This document shows, one piece after another, positions 49,079-59,860 of a DNA stretch of 64,000 nt. The translations under genes and the position numbers were made by a program. Each line of letters starts with the position of its first letter. Position 1 is the stretch's first letter. Source of the stretch: an uncultured Prevotellaceae bacterium (lineage in GTDB: Bacteria > Bacteroidota > Bacteroidia > Bacteroidales > Bacteroidaceae); contig CAMVAT010000003.1 in assembly GCA_947165505.1 (NCBI GenBank), forward strand, positions 1 through 64,000. Direction: 5' to 3'. The notes beneath the pieces are model-generated. The model ran no database searches. It was not told where the DNA came from and was given only the letters and a program-made list of their open reading frames with translations.

Positions 49079-49758
49079 AACCAGGAGGACGGAATGTGAT
49101 TGGAAATCAAATTAAACTGTTGATATTCGACTTCGACGGTACATTGGGCGACACCCGGGGAACCATCGTCACGACCATGCAGATGACCATCGCCGAACTG
49201 GGCTTGCCCGGGCGGAGTGATGCCGACTGCGCCTCGACGATAGGACTGCCTCTTGACGGTTGTTTCGAGGCCCTTTTCCCGTCGGTCGGCAAAGAGACGG
49301 TCAGGCGTTGCACCGACACCTACAGGAGAATCTTCCAAGAGAATCTGCAGTCGATGAAGCCGCAAGTGTTTGCAGGCGTCAAAGAAACGCTCTCGGCCTT
49401 GAAAGAGCGGGGTTGTATGCTCACCATTGCGTCATCGCGTTGGCATCAGTCGCTCTTAGAACTGACACGTGACTTAGGCATCGCCGGGTATTTCTCTTAT
49501 CTGGTAGGTGCGGATGATGTGGAGAAGGCAAAGCCCCATCCCGAACCCGTCTTGAAGACGCTCTCGGCGATGGGCGTCAGCGCCAGTCAGTCACTCGTCG
49601 TCGGCGACATGAGCGTGGATATTCTCATGGGCGCAGGCGCAGGCGCCAAGACGTGTGGCGTCACGTATGGCAACGGGAAAAGAAACGAACTCGAAGAGGC
49701 GGGGGCCGACTATATCATACAGCGTATCGACCAACTGTTAGAGATCGTATCCGTATAA
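49075..49758 (+). CDS. HAD-superfamily hydrolase (phosphoglycolate phosphatase-like)
   Basis: A 227-residue cytoplasmic phosphatase. Motif I FDFDGT has nucleophile D19 and D21; motif II is TIASSRW; motif III is the lysine in VEKAKPHPEPV; motif IV is VVGDMSVDILMGAGAG. A helical cap follows motif I, as in Gph and pyrophosphatase PpaX-like members. The substrate cannot be read from sequence. It starts within the preceding stop (ATGA). Confidence 0.88.
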   Translation: MKPGGRNVIGNQIKLLIFDFDGTLGDTRGTIVTTMQMTIAELGLPGRSDADCASTIGLPLDGCFEALFPSVGKETVRRCTDTYRRIFQENLQSMKPQVFAGVKETLSALKERGCMLTIASSRWHQSLLELTRDLGIAGYFSYLVGADDVEKAKPHPEPVLKTLSAMGVSASQSLVVGDMSVDILMGAGAGAKTCGVTYGNGKRNELEEAGADYIIQRIDQLLEIVSV

Positions 49759-49827
49759 GGCTCATGTCGCTCTTTCGTCTCACTTCCTTTGCTCTTAATC
49801 ACAATTAACAACGAAACTACAATAAAA

Positions 49828-50613
49828 ATGGATATATCAGTCATTGCCATTGGGTTGTTGATACCCCTGCTGGGTACGATGTCGGGAGCCGCTTTTGTGT
49901 TTCTGATGCGCGACGGGATGTCGGTGCGCCTGCAAAAATCGTTGCTGGGGTTCGCCTCTGGCGTGATGGTGGCCGCCTCGGTGTGGTCGTTGTTGATTCC
50001 AGCCATGGAGATGGTTGAGGGGCGTGGCGCCGGGGCGGTGGTGCCCGCTGCCATTGGGTTCCTCTTGGGTATGGGGTTCTTATTGCTCATCGACGAACTG
50101 ACCCCTCACCTGCACCTTGGAACCGACAAGCCCGAAGGCCCGCGATCGCATCTGTCGCGCACGGCCATGCTGGCACTGGCGGTCACGATACACAACTTGC
50201 CCGAGGGCATGGCTGTGGGTGTGGTGTTTGCCGGAGCAGAGAGCGGAACCTCGACCATCACCTTGGCCAGCGCCATCGCCGTGTCGTTGGGCATAGCCAT
50301 ACAGAATATCCCCGAGGGGGCCATCATCTCCATGCCCATGCGTGCGGCAGGCAACAGCCGTTGGCGTTCGTTTCTCATCGGTTCGCTCAGCGGTGCCGTC
50401 GAACCCCTTGGCGCCTTGGCAGTCTTGTTGCTGGCGTCGTTTTTGGTGCCCGTGCTGCCTTATATGCTTGCCTTCGCCGCAGGAGCCATGTTTTATGTGG
50501 TGATCGAGGAACTGATACCCGAAGCGTCGAGCGGTGAGCATAGCAATCTGAGTACCATCGGTTTCGCCCTCGGATTTGTGCTGATGATGGTGCTCGATGT
50601 GGTGATGGGGTAG
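49828..50613 (+). CDS. ZIP family metal transporter
   Basis: A 261-residue inner-membrane protein with eight predicted helices. The metal-binding helix motifs HNLPEGMAVGVVFAGAE and IQNIPEGAIISMPM match the ZIP (ZupT/GufA-like) signature, and the loop LIDELTPHLHLGTDKPEG carries histidines. ZIP proteins import Zn or other divalent metals to the cytoplasm. I start at ATG 49828; an open frame from 49789 lacks a good start. The C-terminal helix has a third motif, MFYVVIEELIPEASSGEHSN. Confidence 0.9.
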   Translation: MDISVIAIGLLIPLLGTMSGAAFVFLMRDGMSVRLQKSLLGFASGVMVAASVWSLLIPAMEMVEGRGAGAVVPAAIGFLLGMGFLLLIDELTPHLHLGTDKPEGPRSHLSRTAMLALAVTIHNLPEGMAVGVVFAGAESGTSTITLASAIAVSLGIAIQNIPEGAIISMPMRAAGNSRWRSFLIGSLSGAVEPLGALAVLLLASFLVPVLPYMLAFAAGAMFYVVIEELIPEASSGEHSNLSTIGFALGFVLMMVLDVVMG

Positions 50614-50706
50614 CGCACGGCCCTCTCTATGGCCTTTTTCTTTGAATATTTAACAAATTGAGGGAAAGTTGCAACAATTTGTGAAGTAAATGTCGTGTCT
50701 TCTTAA

Positions 50707-50714
50707 TAATTTTG
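50707..50714 (+). promoter_or_regulatory. -7 element of the xylanase-esterase gene
   Basis: TAATTTTG lies 46 bases before the ATG at 50761. The nearest TTTG (50678-50681) is a little far for -33. Confidence 0.5.
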
Positions 50715-50742
50715 TACCGTCCAAAATTACGTCATTTACTAA

Positions 50743-52968
<2,226 letters not shown>

Positions 52969-53027
52969 ACTTGACCTAAAGCTTGCAAGTAGTTAAGTAG
53001 TAGGTAGTTAAAAACTTATTATCAACA

Positions 53028-55085
53028 ATGAAGTATCAACCCCTTATTTTATCCTTGACATTACTCCCGCTATGGGCCTCGGCGCAAAATCCCGTCATAC
53101 GCGACCAGTTTGCCGCCGACCCCACAGCGCGTGTGTTCAATGGCAGGGTGTATGTCTATCCCTCGCACGACATCCTACCGCCCGAAGGGCAGCGGCAGGA
53201 TTGGTTCTGCATGGCCGACTACCATGTCTTCTCGTCAGACAACCTCACGGAATGGACCGACCACGGGCGCATCCTCTCACAAGACGAGGTGCCTTGGGGC
53301 AATCCTACAGGCTATTCGATGTGGGCTCCCGATTGTGTCTATAAGAACGGAAAGTATTATTTCTATTATCCCAACGCACCGAAAAGCGGACGCGGATTCG
53401 CCATCGGTGTGGCTACAGCCAACCGCCCCGAAGGGCCTTTCACCTACGAGCAGCAACCCATCAAGGGCGTGTCGGGCATCGACCCCTGCGTGCTCGTAGA
53501 TGACGACGGCTCGGCCTACCTCTATTGGTCGGGCATGGGCATCAGGGGCGGCAAACTGAAAGACAACATGATCGAGCTCGACGGCGAACTGACAGAGATG
53601 AAGTTCCCGCGCCGGCCCGACGCCGAGGGCAATGCGGCCCCGGAGATGCCCCCCATGCTTGTGGGCGGACAGCAGATGGAGGGACTGCCCGACGGATTCA
53701 AGGAGGGACCCTTCGCCTTCAAGCGCAATGGGTGGTACTACCTGACGTTCCCCTGGGTGCGCGGTGAAACGGGCGAGGGCAAGAACCCGACCGAGACGCT
53801 GGCCTACGCCATGTCGAAATCACCGCTCGGACCGTGGGACTTCAAAGGCATCATCATGGCAGAGCATGACAACGGGTGCTGGACCAACCACCACAGCATT
53901 GTGGAATACCAAGGACAGTGGTACCTGTTTTATCACCGCAACGACTTTTCGCCCCGCGACGACAAACGGCGCTCGGTGCGCATCGAGCGCATCGCGTTCA
54001 ATGCCGACGGCACCATACAGCAGGTGTATGAGACCATGCGCGGCGTAGGTGTCAATCCTGCGCTCAGCCGCATCGATATCGACCGGTATAGCGAGGCCTC
54101 TGCCGACGTGAAGACCGATTATGTGGATACGGTCAACACATGGCGTACCTGGCAAGCCACCTTGGCTGGAAAAAACAGTTGGATACGATACAATGACGTG
54201 GATTTCACAGGGGTGACCGACGGATATGTCGTCGTATGCGCACGAGCACAAAACAACACAAAACTCTATATACGCGAAAAGAGCGCCAACGGAAAAATCA
54301 TCGCCCAGTTGCCCGTCACGGTGAAAAGCGAGCAAGGACCTTTCCGGCGCGACATGAGCGGGCAGTGGCTCACACTCACCGCCTCGCTGGAATACACCCC
54401 GAAGGGGGTGACCGACCTCTGCGTCACCTGCGACGACGAGGGTGCCAGTATCGACTGGGTGATGTTTAAAAACCGGCCGAAGTATTTCTCAGAGGTGCCT
54501 GCCACGGCTGCGCCTGCCACCCCCGACAGCCAGGGGTTCATACGCCGTTGGATGCTCCTGGAACCCATCAAGCAGGATATCCGCAGCAATGTGGTCTTCA
54601 CCGACACCTACCTGCGCGAGGCATTCAACAAGACCTACTTCAAAGGACAGCAGAGCACGTTGCCCAAGGCAGGACAAAAGGTGAAAGTGGAACAGCAATC
54701 ACTTGCCTGGCATGCGCTGGAAAGCGAGAACTACAATGTGAAACTCTTCCGCTTCGCAGAGAAGTGGGGCGACCAGACCTATGGCTCGCTCTTCTGGGCT
54801 GTCACCGTCATCGACTGCCCCGAAGGCATGGAGAACGTGCGCTTGGCCGTAGGTTCCAACGGCGCTTCGATGTGGTGGCTCAACGGTGAAGAGGCACTCC
54901 TGCTCTCTGGCGACCGCCGTATGGTCGAGGACGATGGCGTGTCGCAGCGCCTGACACTCAAACCCGGGCGCAACATCCTGAGGGGTGCCGTCATCAACGG
55001 CCCCGGACTGAGCGATTTCTGCGTACGCTTCATCGACGAGAAAGGCCAGCCTGTGACCCAAGGCTTGAAAATCACGGTGCCATAG
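53028..55085 (+). CDS. GH43 family xylosidase/arabinofuranosidase with CBM6 and an extra C-terminal domain
   Basis: A 685-residue secreted protein with a signal peptide (MKYQPLILSLTLLPLWASA). Residues 21-340 are a five-bladed GH43 propeller: base D31 (FAADPTARVF), pKa modulator D152 (GIDPCV) and acid E226 (FKEGPFAFKR). Residues ~365-490 resemble CBM6 (WIRYNDVDFTGVTDGYVVVC, ending IDWVMFKN). Residues ~505-685 form a further beta-rich, galactose-binding-like domain (ASMWWLNGEEALLLSGD, NILRGAVINGPGLSDF). It likely removes arabinose or xylose from xylan fragments. It lies 59 bases after the xylanase-esterase gene. Confidence 0.9.
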   Translation: MKYQPLILSLTLLPLWASAQNPVIRDQFAADPTARVFNGRVYVYPSHDILPPEGQRQDWFCMADYHVFSSDNLTEWTDHGRILSQDEVPWGNPTGYSMWAPDCVYKNGKYYFYYPNAPKSGRGFAIGVATANRPEGPFTYEQQPIKGVSGIDPCVLVDDDGSAYLYWSGMGIRGGKLKDNMIELDGELTEMKFPRRPDAEGNAAPEMPPMLVGGQQMEGLPDGFKEGPFAFKRNGWYYLTFPWVRGETGEGKNPTETLAYAMSKSPLGPWDFKGIIMAEHDNGCWTNHHSIVEYQGQWYLFYHRNDFSPRDDKRRSVRIERIAFNADGTIQQVYETMRGVGVNPALSRIDIDRYSEASADVKTDYVDTVNTWRTWQATLAGKNSWIRYNDVDFTGVTDGYVVVCARAQNNTKLYIREKSANGKIIAQLPVTVKSEQGPFRRDMSGQWLTLTASLEYTPKGVTDLCVTCDDEGASIDWVMFKNRPKYFSEVPATAAPATPDSQGFIRRWMLLEPIKQDIRSNVVFTDTYLREAFNKTYFKGQQSTLPKAGQKVKVEQQSLAWHALESENYNVKLFRFAEKWGDQTYGSLFWAVTVIDCPEGMENVRLAVGSNGASMWWLNGEEALLLSGDRRMVEDDGVSQRLTLKPGRNILRGAVINGPGLSDFCVRFIDEKGQPVTQGLKITVP

Positions 55086-55164
55086 CATCTACAGCGTCTA
55101 TAACTCATATTTCTAAAGTAGTTAAGTAGTTAAGCCGATACTACAATATCTAACATAATTATCA

Positions 55165-56616
55165 ATGAAACGACATTTCTTAGTTTTTGCTTTATCCCTG
55201 ACCTTAGGCACTGCCATGGCTCAGGTGGGCGAACCCTATATACACGACCCTTCTACCATCGCAGAGTGCGACGGCAAATATTACACTTTCGGAACGGGTG
55301 GGGGAGGACTGATCTCTGAAGACGGATGGACCTGGCACGGAGGAGCCGAACGGCCCGGTGGAGGCGCCGCACCCGATGTGCTGAAGATAGGCGACAGGTA
55401 TCTTGTCATCTACGGCGCCACTGGCGGCGGACTGGGCGGCGGACACAACGGGCGTATCCTGACCATGTGGAACAAGACGCTCGACCCCAAGTCGCCCGAC
55501 TTTAAGTACACCGCCCCTGTCGAGGTGTGCTATTCCGACGGATTGGAAGATCAGGATGCCATTGACCCGGGACTGTTGCTCGACCCCACCACCGGACGGC
55601 TGTGGGTGAGTTACGGTACCTATTTCGGCACCATCAGGCTCATCGAACTCGACCCTGCGACGGGTGAGCGTGTGAAGGGCAACAAAGAGCAGGACATCGC
55701 CATCGACTGCGAGGCCACCGACCTCATCTACCGCGACGGGTGGTACTATCTGCTCGGCACGCACGGCACCTGCTGCGACGGGGTCAACTCTACCTATAAC
55801 ATCGTGGCAGGACGGGCGAAAAGCGTCACCGGACCCTATATCGACAACGTAGGGCGCGACATGTCGCATGGAGGTGGCAAGATGGTCATCGCCGCTGGCG
55901 ACCGCGCTTGCGGCCCGGGGCACTTCGGGCGCACCGTCATTGACGAGGGCGTAGAGGTGATGTCGTTCCACTACGAGGCCGACTTCGAGCGTAGCGGGCG
56001 CAGCGTCTTGGCTGTCAGACCCCTCGTATGGAGAAAAGACTGGCCCGAGGCCGGCGAGCGTGTGAAGGCAGGCACCTACGAGATTGAGTCGGAGCGACGT
56101 GGCTACGCCCTGGAACTGGCTGTCGATTTCGTGCGCATGCAGCAAGAACGGCAGTCGTGGTTCAACCGCGAACAGATGCAGCAGCCTGTGAAACCCATCC
56201 CCAGCCAGACCTTGGATGAGGTGAAAGGCACTTGGCCCGATGGCAATATCGACGTGCGCTGTGGCGACTATATGTTCCGTCCGCACCAGCGTTGGACGGT
56301 GACACCGCTGCCCGACAAAGGTGGATACCTCGGAGGCGCTTATTATAAAATCACCATCGAGGGCACAGACCGCGCCCTGGCTGCCACCGCCAATAAGGAA
56401 CTGACCACCGTGCCTGTCTTCAACGGCGCAGACGAACAACTGTGGCGCATCGAACAACTGACCGACGGCACCTACCGCATCATGCCCAAACGCATACCGG
56501 GCGAGGAGACGCTCAATACCACATACGTGATCTACTCAGCAGCCGACAGCACACCCACGCTCGGTGTCTATGACTTCCAGAGCGATAACTCAAAGTGGAA
56601 TTTCCGTAACCACTAA
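55165..56616 (+). CDS. GH43 arabinanase-like glycoside hydrolase
   Basis: A 483-residue secreted protein (signal MKRHFLVFALSLTLGTAMAQ). The propeller shows D28 (YIHDPSTI), D134 (DAIDPGLLL) and a likely acid E183 (IDCEATDLIYRDGWYYL), with SHGGGKM and GPGHFG as in endo-1,5-alpha-arabinanases. Residues ~315-483 add a C-terminal domain whose repeats end in EQLWRIEQL, like a ricin-type beta-trefoil. Arabinan or arabinogalactan side chains are the expected substrate. It follows the previous GH43 by 79 bases with a TAGTTAAGTAG spacer motif also seen before 53028. Confidence 0.88.
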   Translation: MKRHFLVFALSLTLGTAMAQVGEPYIHDPSTIAECDGKYYTFGTGGGGLISEDGWTWHGGAERPGGGAAPDVLKIGDRYLVIYGATGGGLGGGHNGRILTMWNKTLDPKSPDFKYTAPVEVCYSDGLEDQDAIDPGLLLDPTTGRLWVSYGTYFGTIRLIELDPATGERVKGNKEQDIAIDCEATDLIYRDGWYYLLGTHGTCCDGVNSTYNIVAGRAKSVTGPYIDNVGRDMSHGGGKMVIAAGDRACGPGHFGRTVIDEGVEVMSFHYEADFERSGRSVLAVRPLVWRKDWPEAGERVKAGTYEIESERRGYALELAVDFVRMQQERQSWFNREQMQQPVKPIPSQTLDEVKGTWPDGNIDVRCGDYMFRPHQRWTVTPLPDKGGYLGGAYYKITIEGTDRALAATANKELTTVPVFNGADEQLWRIEQLTDGTYRIMPKRIPGEETLNTTYVIYSAADSTPTLGVYDFQSDNSKWNFRNH

Positions 56617-56688
56617 TTTCCTGCATAGATACTTCACCGCTCATTGTGAGCGGGTTGAGGGGTGTCAAAACACTTGTATTCCTCTTCA

Positions 56689-56772
56689 CAACGGATTTCG
56701 TGGATTTCACAGATTTACAACCTGCTGATTGTCAGTAAATAACAAAAACTGTGAAATCCGCGAAATCCGTTG
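56689..56772. repeat. 24-bp-stem inverted repeat (CAACGGAT...ATCCGTTG), copy 2
   Basis: Left arm 56689-56712 (CAACGGATTTCGTGGATTTC...) pairs with right arm 56749-56772 over 24 bp with a single G-U, around a 36-base loop. The ends match the element at 31000-31077. It lies between convergent genes and may terminate both. Confidence 0.8.
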
Positions 56773-56830
56773 TCTATTAAATATGTCACTCCCTTAATTC
56801 CCTGTGTGAGTTCTCATGGTCTTTTATGTT

Positions 56831-57670
56831 TTAGAGCCCATTGATGATATTGTCGGGGTCAACCACGGCGCTGCTCCGACTGATGAGCGACGACAACTCT
56901 TCAGGGGAGAAACTGTATTCGAACACGTGACCGGTCTTCTCACCCTCATAGTGGGTGGACAGAGAGCGGTGCGTATTGACGCATGCTTGCAAGCATGTCT
57001 TCAGTGCTTTGCCGCCAGGCGTCTTCATCTGTGAGACCAATTGCCTTGCGTGACTTTCCTTCAGCGTTTGGATGTATTCTTTGGTAAGAAAAGACGAGGA
57101 AATCGAGGCGTCATCATACGTGTAAAGATAAGTGAAGGCCTTCGGCGATTTTTCACCGCCAATGATGGTTGTGTATTGATCCACTACGACTGGCGACATC
57201 AGGTTGAGCATCATCGCTTCGCTTTGTAATAACGTTTCGTCATCATCTTTGGCGGGTGCTGCGATGGCTTGTTGCAGTTGTTCTTTGCTAAAGCCAAATT
57301 CGATAGCGTCAGTTGAGAGAACCTCTCCGATATGGAGGCGAAGCGTGGCTCCGGCACTGACAATCTCTTGCAGCACTTGGTTGATGCTGCCTTTATAGAG
57401 GTTGTTGGCGAAGATCTTTCTGGCTTCAGCTTTTTTCTTCTTGAGTTTGTCAACACTCATCATCGGGTTGTCAAGGGTGTACATAAAGACGACGGTGTCA
57501 TTGACATAGTCGATGCGGTCGAAAGTACCGATACCGGTATTCACCGGACAATCACGGTTGGCTTCTGCGATGATCCGGCTCAATCGTGATTTGGAATTGT
57601 TGAAACAGCCGGTAGATAAAGGCAAAGCCACTGCTATCATGGCGAGCCACAGGATGAGTTGTTTTTTCAT
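56831..57670 (-). CDS. Hypothetical lipoprotein
   Basis: A 279-residue protein with lipobox LSTGC (C22) after MKKQLILWLAMIAVALP. The mature part is mixed alpha/beta: SRIIAEANRDCPVNTGIGTF, DYVNDTVVFMYTLDN, ASAGATLRLHIGEV-like and ending VVDPDNIINGL. I do not recognise a family with confidence. It lies convergent to the GH43 gene and divergent from the GH53 gene, so location alone does not tie it to polysaccharide breakdown. Its sequence is more A+T-rich than the flanking enzyme genes. Confidence 0.75.
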   Translation of the reverse strand: MKKQLILWLAMIAVALPLSTGCFNNSKSRLSRIIAEANRDCPVNTGIGTFDRIDYVNDTVVFMYTLDNPMMSVDKLKKKKAEARKIFANNLYKGSINQVLQEIVSAGATLRLHIGEVLSTDAIEFGFSKEQLQQAIAAPAKDDDETLLQSEAMMLNLMSPVVVDQYTTIIGGEKSPKAFTYLYTYDDASISSSFLTKEYIQTLKESHARQLVSQMKTPGGKALKTCLQACVNTHRSLSTHYEGEKTGHVFEYSFSPEELSSLISRSSAVVDPDNIINGL

Positions 57671-57733
57671 GACTTCACGGGTTTAGCAATTATTCGTAAG
57701 ATGATAGATTATCAGAAAGCAAATTTATCGATG

Positions 57734-57741
57734 CAAAGATA
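57734..57741 (-). promoter_or_regulatory. -7 element of the hypothetical lipoprotein gene
   Basis: CAAAGATA is TATCTTTG on the minus strand, 64 bases before the lipoprotein start. The 57671-57953 interval is A+T-rich and holds only the two divergent promoters. Confidence 0.55.
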
Positions 57742-57849
57742 CAGATTGTTTTCGCTTTTTCTTCCAATTGTATCAAAAAAATCTTTTTTTTCATGAAAAG
57801 TGCGATTCAGACTTATCGACCCGTTCGTTTGCAGAAATAATCTTATAAT

Positions 57850-57881
57850 TTTGGAAGTTTTTGTAAAAAACATTATATTTG
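57850..57881 (+). promoter_or_regulatory. Promoter of the GH53 gene
   Basis: TTTG (57850-57853), a 20-base spacer and TATATTTG (57874-57881) give a full Bacteroidetes promoter, about 72 bases before the ATG at 57954. Confidence 0.7.
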
Positions 57882-57953
57882 CACACGAAAAGAGTGAAAA
57901 TGTATGACACAGATTGTATTAAGTATTTCAGATAAGAGCATCTTGCCAGGATT

Positions 57954-59003
57954 ATGAAACGATTGACAGGCTTCATCTGTGTTTATGTCATGGGGTGTTT
58001 GTGCTGCATGGCGCAAAGCCGGCTGCCGTTTGCCAAAGGGGCCGACATCAGCTGGATCACACAGATAGAGCATACAGCGAAGTATCAGTTGGTCGATGAG
58101 CAGGGGCAGCCGATTGACGGTTTCCAGATGATGCGCGACTGCGGTATGAACATGGTGCGGCTGCGCGTGTGGGTACACCCCCGGCCTGACCGGCACGACG
58201 GCGTCACGTGGTGCGACACGCACGACGTGGTCGTTAAGGCGGTGCGGGCCAAAAAGGCAGGACTGCGCCTGATGCTCGACTTCCATTATAGCAATTGGTG
58301 GGCCGACCCCGGACAACAACATGTGCCCGAGGAATGGAAAGACTGCAATATCGATCAGTTGTGCGACTCGGTCGAGGCGCATACCACCGAGGTGCTCCTC
58401 GCCCTGCGCGACGCCGGCGTGACGCCGACATGGATACAGGTGGGCAACGAGACACCCACGGGATTCATGAAGCCGCTGGGCGACGCCACCGAGCATCCTG
58501 AGTATTTCGCACGCCTCTTCCAACGGGGCGAACAGACCTGCAAACGCATCTGCCCCGAGGCCGTCACCATGGTGCATATCGACAACGGGTTTATGATGGA
58601 GCGCACCGAGTTCATCCTCGATATCCTCCAGAAATATGATGTGCACTACGATATGCTGGGATGGTCGCTCTATCCTGCCATGAACTGGTTGGCCGAGCCC
58701 CCTGTGATTGACCTCAACTGGCAGGTGAAAGCCGATCAGTGCATCGCCAATGTTGATAAAATATACCAAAAATATGGCAAAGAGGCCATGATTGTAGAGA
58801 TCGGCATTCCCGACGACCACGAGGCGCTATGTGCCGAGGTCATCAGCTATATGATCAGCCATGCGCCTGACCACCTCAGAGGATTGGTGTATTGGGAGCC
58901 GATTACCACACCCGACTTCGGCTACAAGATGGGAGCCCTGAAATCTTGCGGCGACCGCCAATTCATGGCCAACGACGGCATGAAAGCGTTCGGGAAAAAT
59001 TAA
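57954..59003 (+). CDS. GH53 arabinogalactan endo-beta-1,4-galactanase
   Basis: A 349-residue secreted TIM-barrel enzyme with a signal peptide (MKRLTGFICVYVMGCLCCMA). GADISWITQIE, MVRLRVWVHP, LRLMLDFHYSNWWADPGQQ and WIQVGNETPTGF are GH53 signatures. The acid/base is E166 (VGNE) and the nucleophile E282 (IVEIGIP). It cuts beta-1,4-galactan side chains of pectin (type I arabinogalactan). It has its own promoter, with a possible small downstream operon beginning at 59065. Confidence 0.93.
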   Translation: MKRLTGFICVYVMGCLCCMAQSRLPFAKGADISWITQIEHTAKYQLVDEQGQPIDGFQMMRDCGMNMVRLRVWVHPRPDRHDGVTWCDTHDVVVKAVRAKKAGLRLMLDFHYSNWWADPGQQHVPEEWKDCNIDQLCDSVEAHTTEVLLALRDAGVTPTWIQVGNETPTGFMKPLGDATEHPEYFARLFQRGEQTCKRICPEAVTMVHIDNGFMMERTEFILDILQKYDVHYDMLGWSLYPAMNWLAEPPVIDLNWQVKADQCIANVDKIYQKYGKEAMIVEIGIPDDHEALCAEVISYMISHAPDHLRGLVYWEPITTPDFGYKMGALKSCGDRQFMANDGMKAFGKN

Positions 59004-59064
59004 AAAATTAAAAAATTAAAAAATTATAAAATTAAAAATTACAAGATTTTAAAAAAATACCACT

Positions 59065-59859
59065 ATGAACAATCAAATGCCACCACCGGTACCACCGCAA
59101 AATCCGTATCCACTGCAGAATGGATATCCCCAGCAGATGCCGCCCTCACAACCTGGGAAAAAGGGCAACGGACTCATCATTGCTATCATTGTAGCCGCCT
59201 TGTTGCTCGTTGGCGGCGGCGTGGCCGCTTTCCTGCTGTTGCGCAACAAAAATGCGGCCCCCGCTGACGGCGAACAGCCTGCGGCTCTCATTGAAAAGAC
59301 GGACTCCACAGATGCCGACATCATCGAAATGGACAAGAACAGCGCTGAGAATGCTGGACTCGACATGGACGAACCCACAGGAAAAGGCGTGGATGAAACA
59401 GACCTTGATGTGGCAGAGGTGTCTGACGGCGGAGACCCCGAAGTGGAGCAAGTGAAACAACGCTTGCAACGCTTCCAGTATTCCACCTACCAGAATCAGC
59501 GCTTTGGCTACCAACTCAATGTGCCCGACTTTATGGCACCAGGGCCTGAGTCGCAAAACGGCGACGGACGGACATTCTACTTCGACGGCATCTCGCTGGC
59601 GGTGTATGCCTCGCACAATGCACTGGAGTATGATGTGGCCCAGCAGATGGACCTCGTGGATGAAACACGGCAGGCAACAAGACGGACGATAGGCGACAAC
59701 GCCTTTCTCTTGTCAGGACAAGAAGACGACGGCACGATATACGAACTGAAATCGGTGCTCAAAAACGATATCTGGTACACTGTGCGACTGGACTATCCGG
59801 CGAAGTTTATGTCGGTCGTCGCACCTCTCAGACAGATTGTAACAGGGTTTGAACCGTAA
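59065..59859 (+). CDS. Membrane-anchored hypothetical protein with proline-rich cytoplasmic tail
   Basis: A 264-residue protein. The first ~30 residues are rich in Pro, Gln and Tyr (PPPVPPQNPYPLQNGYPQQM) and probably cytoplasmic. One membrane helix follows (GLIIAIIVAALLLVGGGVAA, ~34-55), then an acidic linker. A beta-rich domain (~135-264, from STYQNQRFGYQLNVPDFMAP) would face the periplasm. The family is not recognised; the outer domain looks like those of stress-type membrane sensors. It ends one base before the start of the MoxR ATPase, so it is surely cotranscribed and may be its membrane partner. The preceding 60 bases are TTAAAAAATTAA-type repeats. Confidence 0.78.
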   Translation: MNNQMPPPVPPQNPYPLQNGYPQQMPPSQPGKKGNGLIIAIIVAALLLVGGGVAAFLLLRNKNAAPADGEQPAALIEKTDSTDADIIEMDKNSAENAGLDMDEPTGKGVDETDLDVAEVSDGGDPEVEQVKQRLQRFQYSTYQNQRFGYQLNVPDFMAPGPESQNGDGRTFYFDGISLAVYASHNALEYDVAQQMDLVDETRQATRRTIGDNAFLLSGQEDDGTIYELKSVLKNDIWYTVRLDYPAKFMSVVAPLRQIVTGFEP

Positions 59860-59860
59860 G

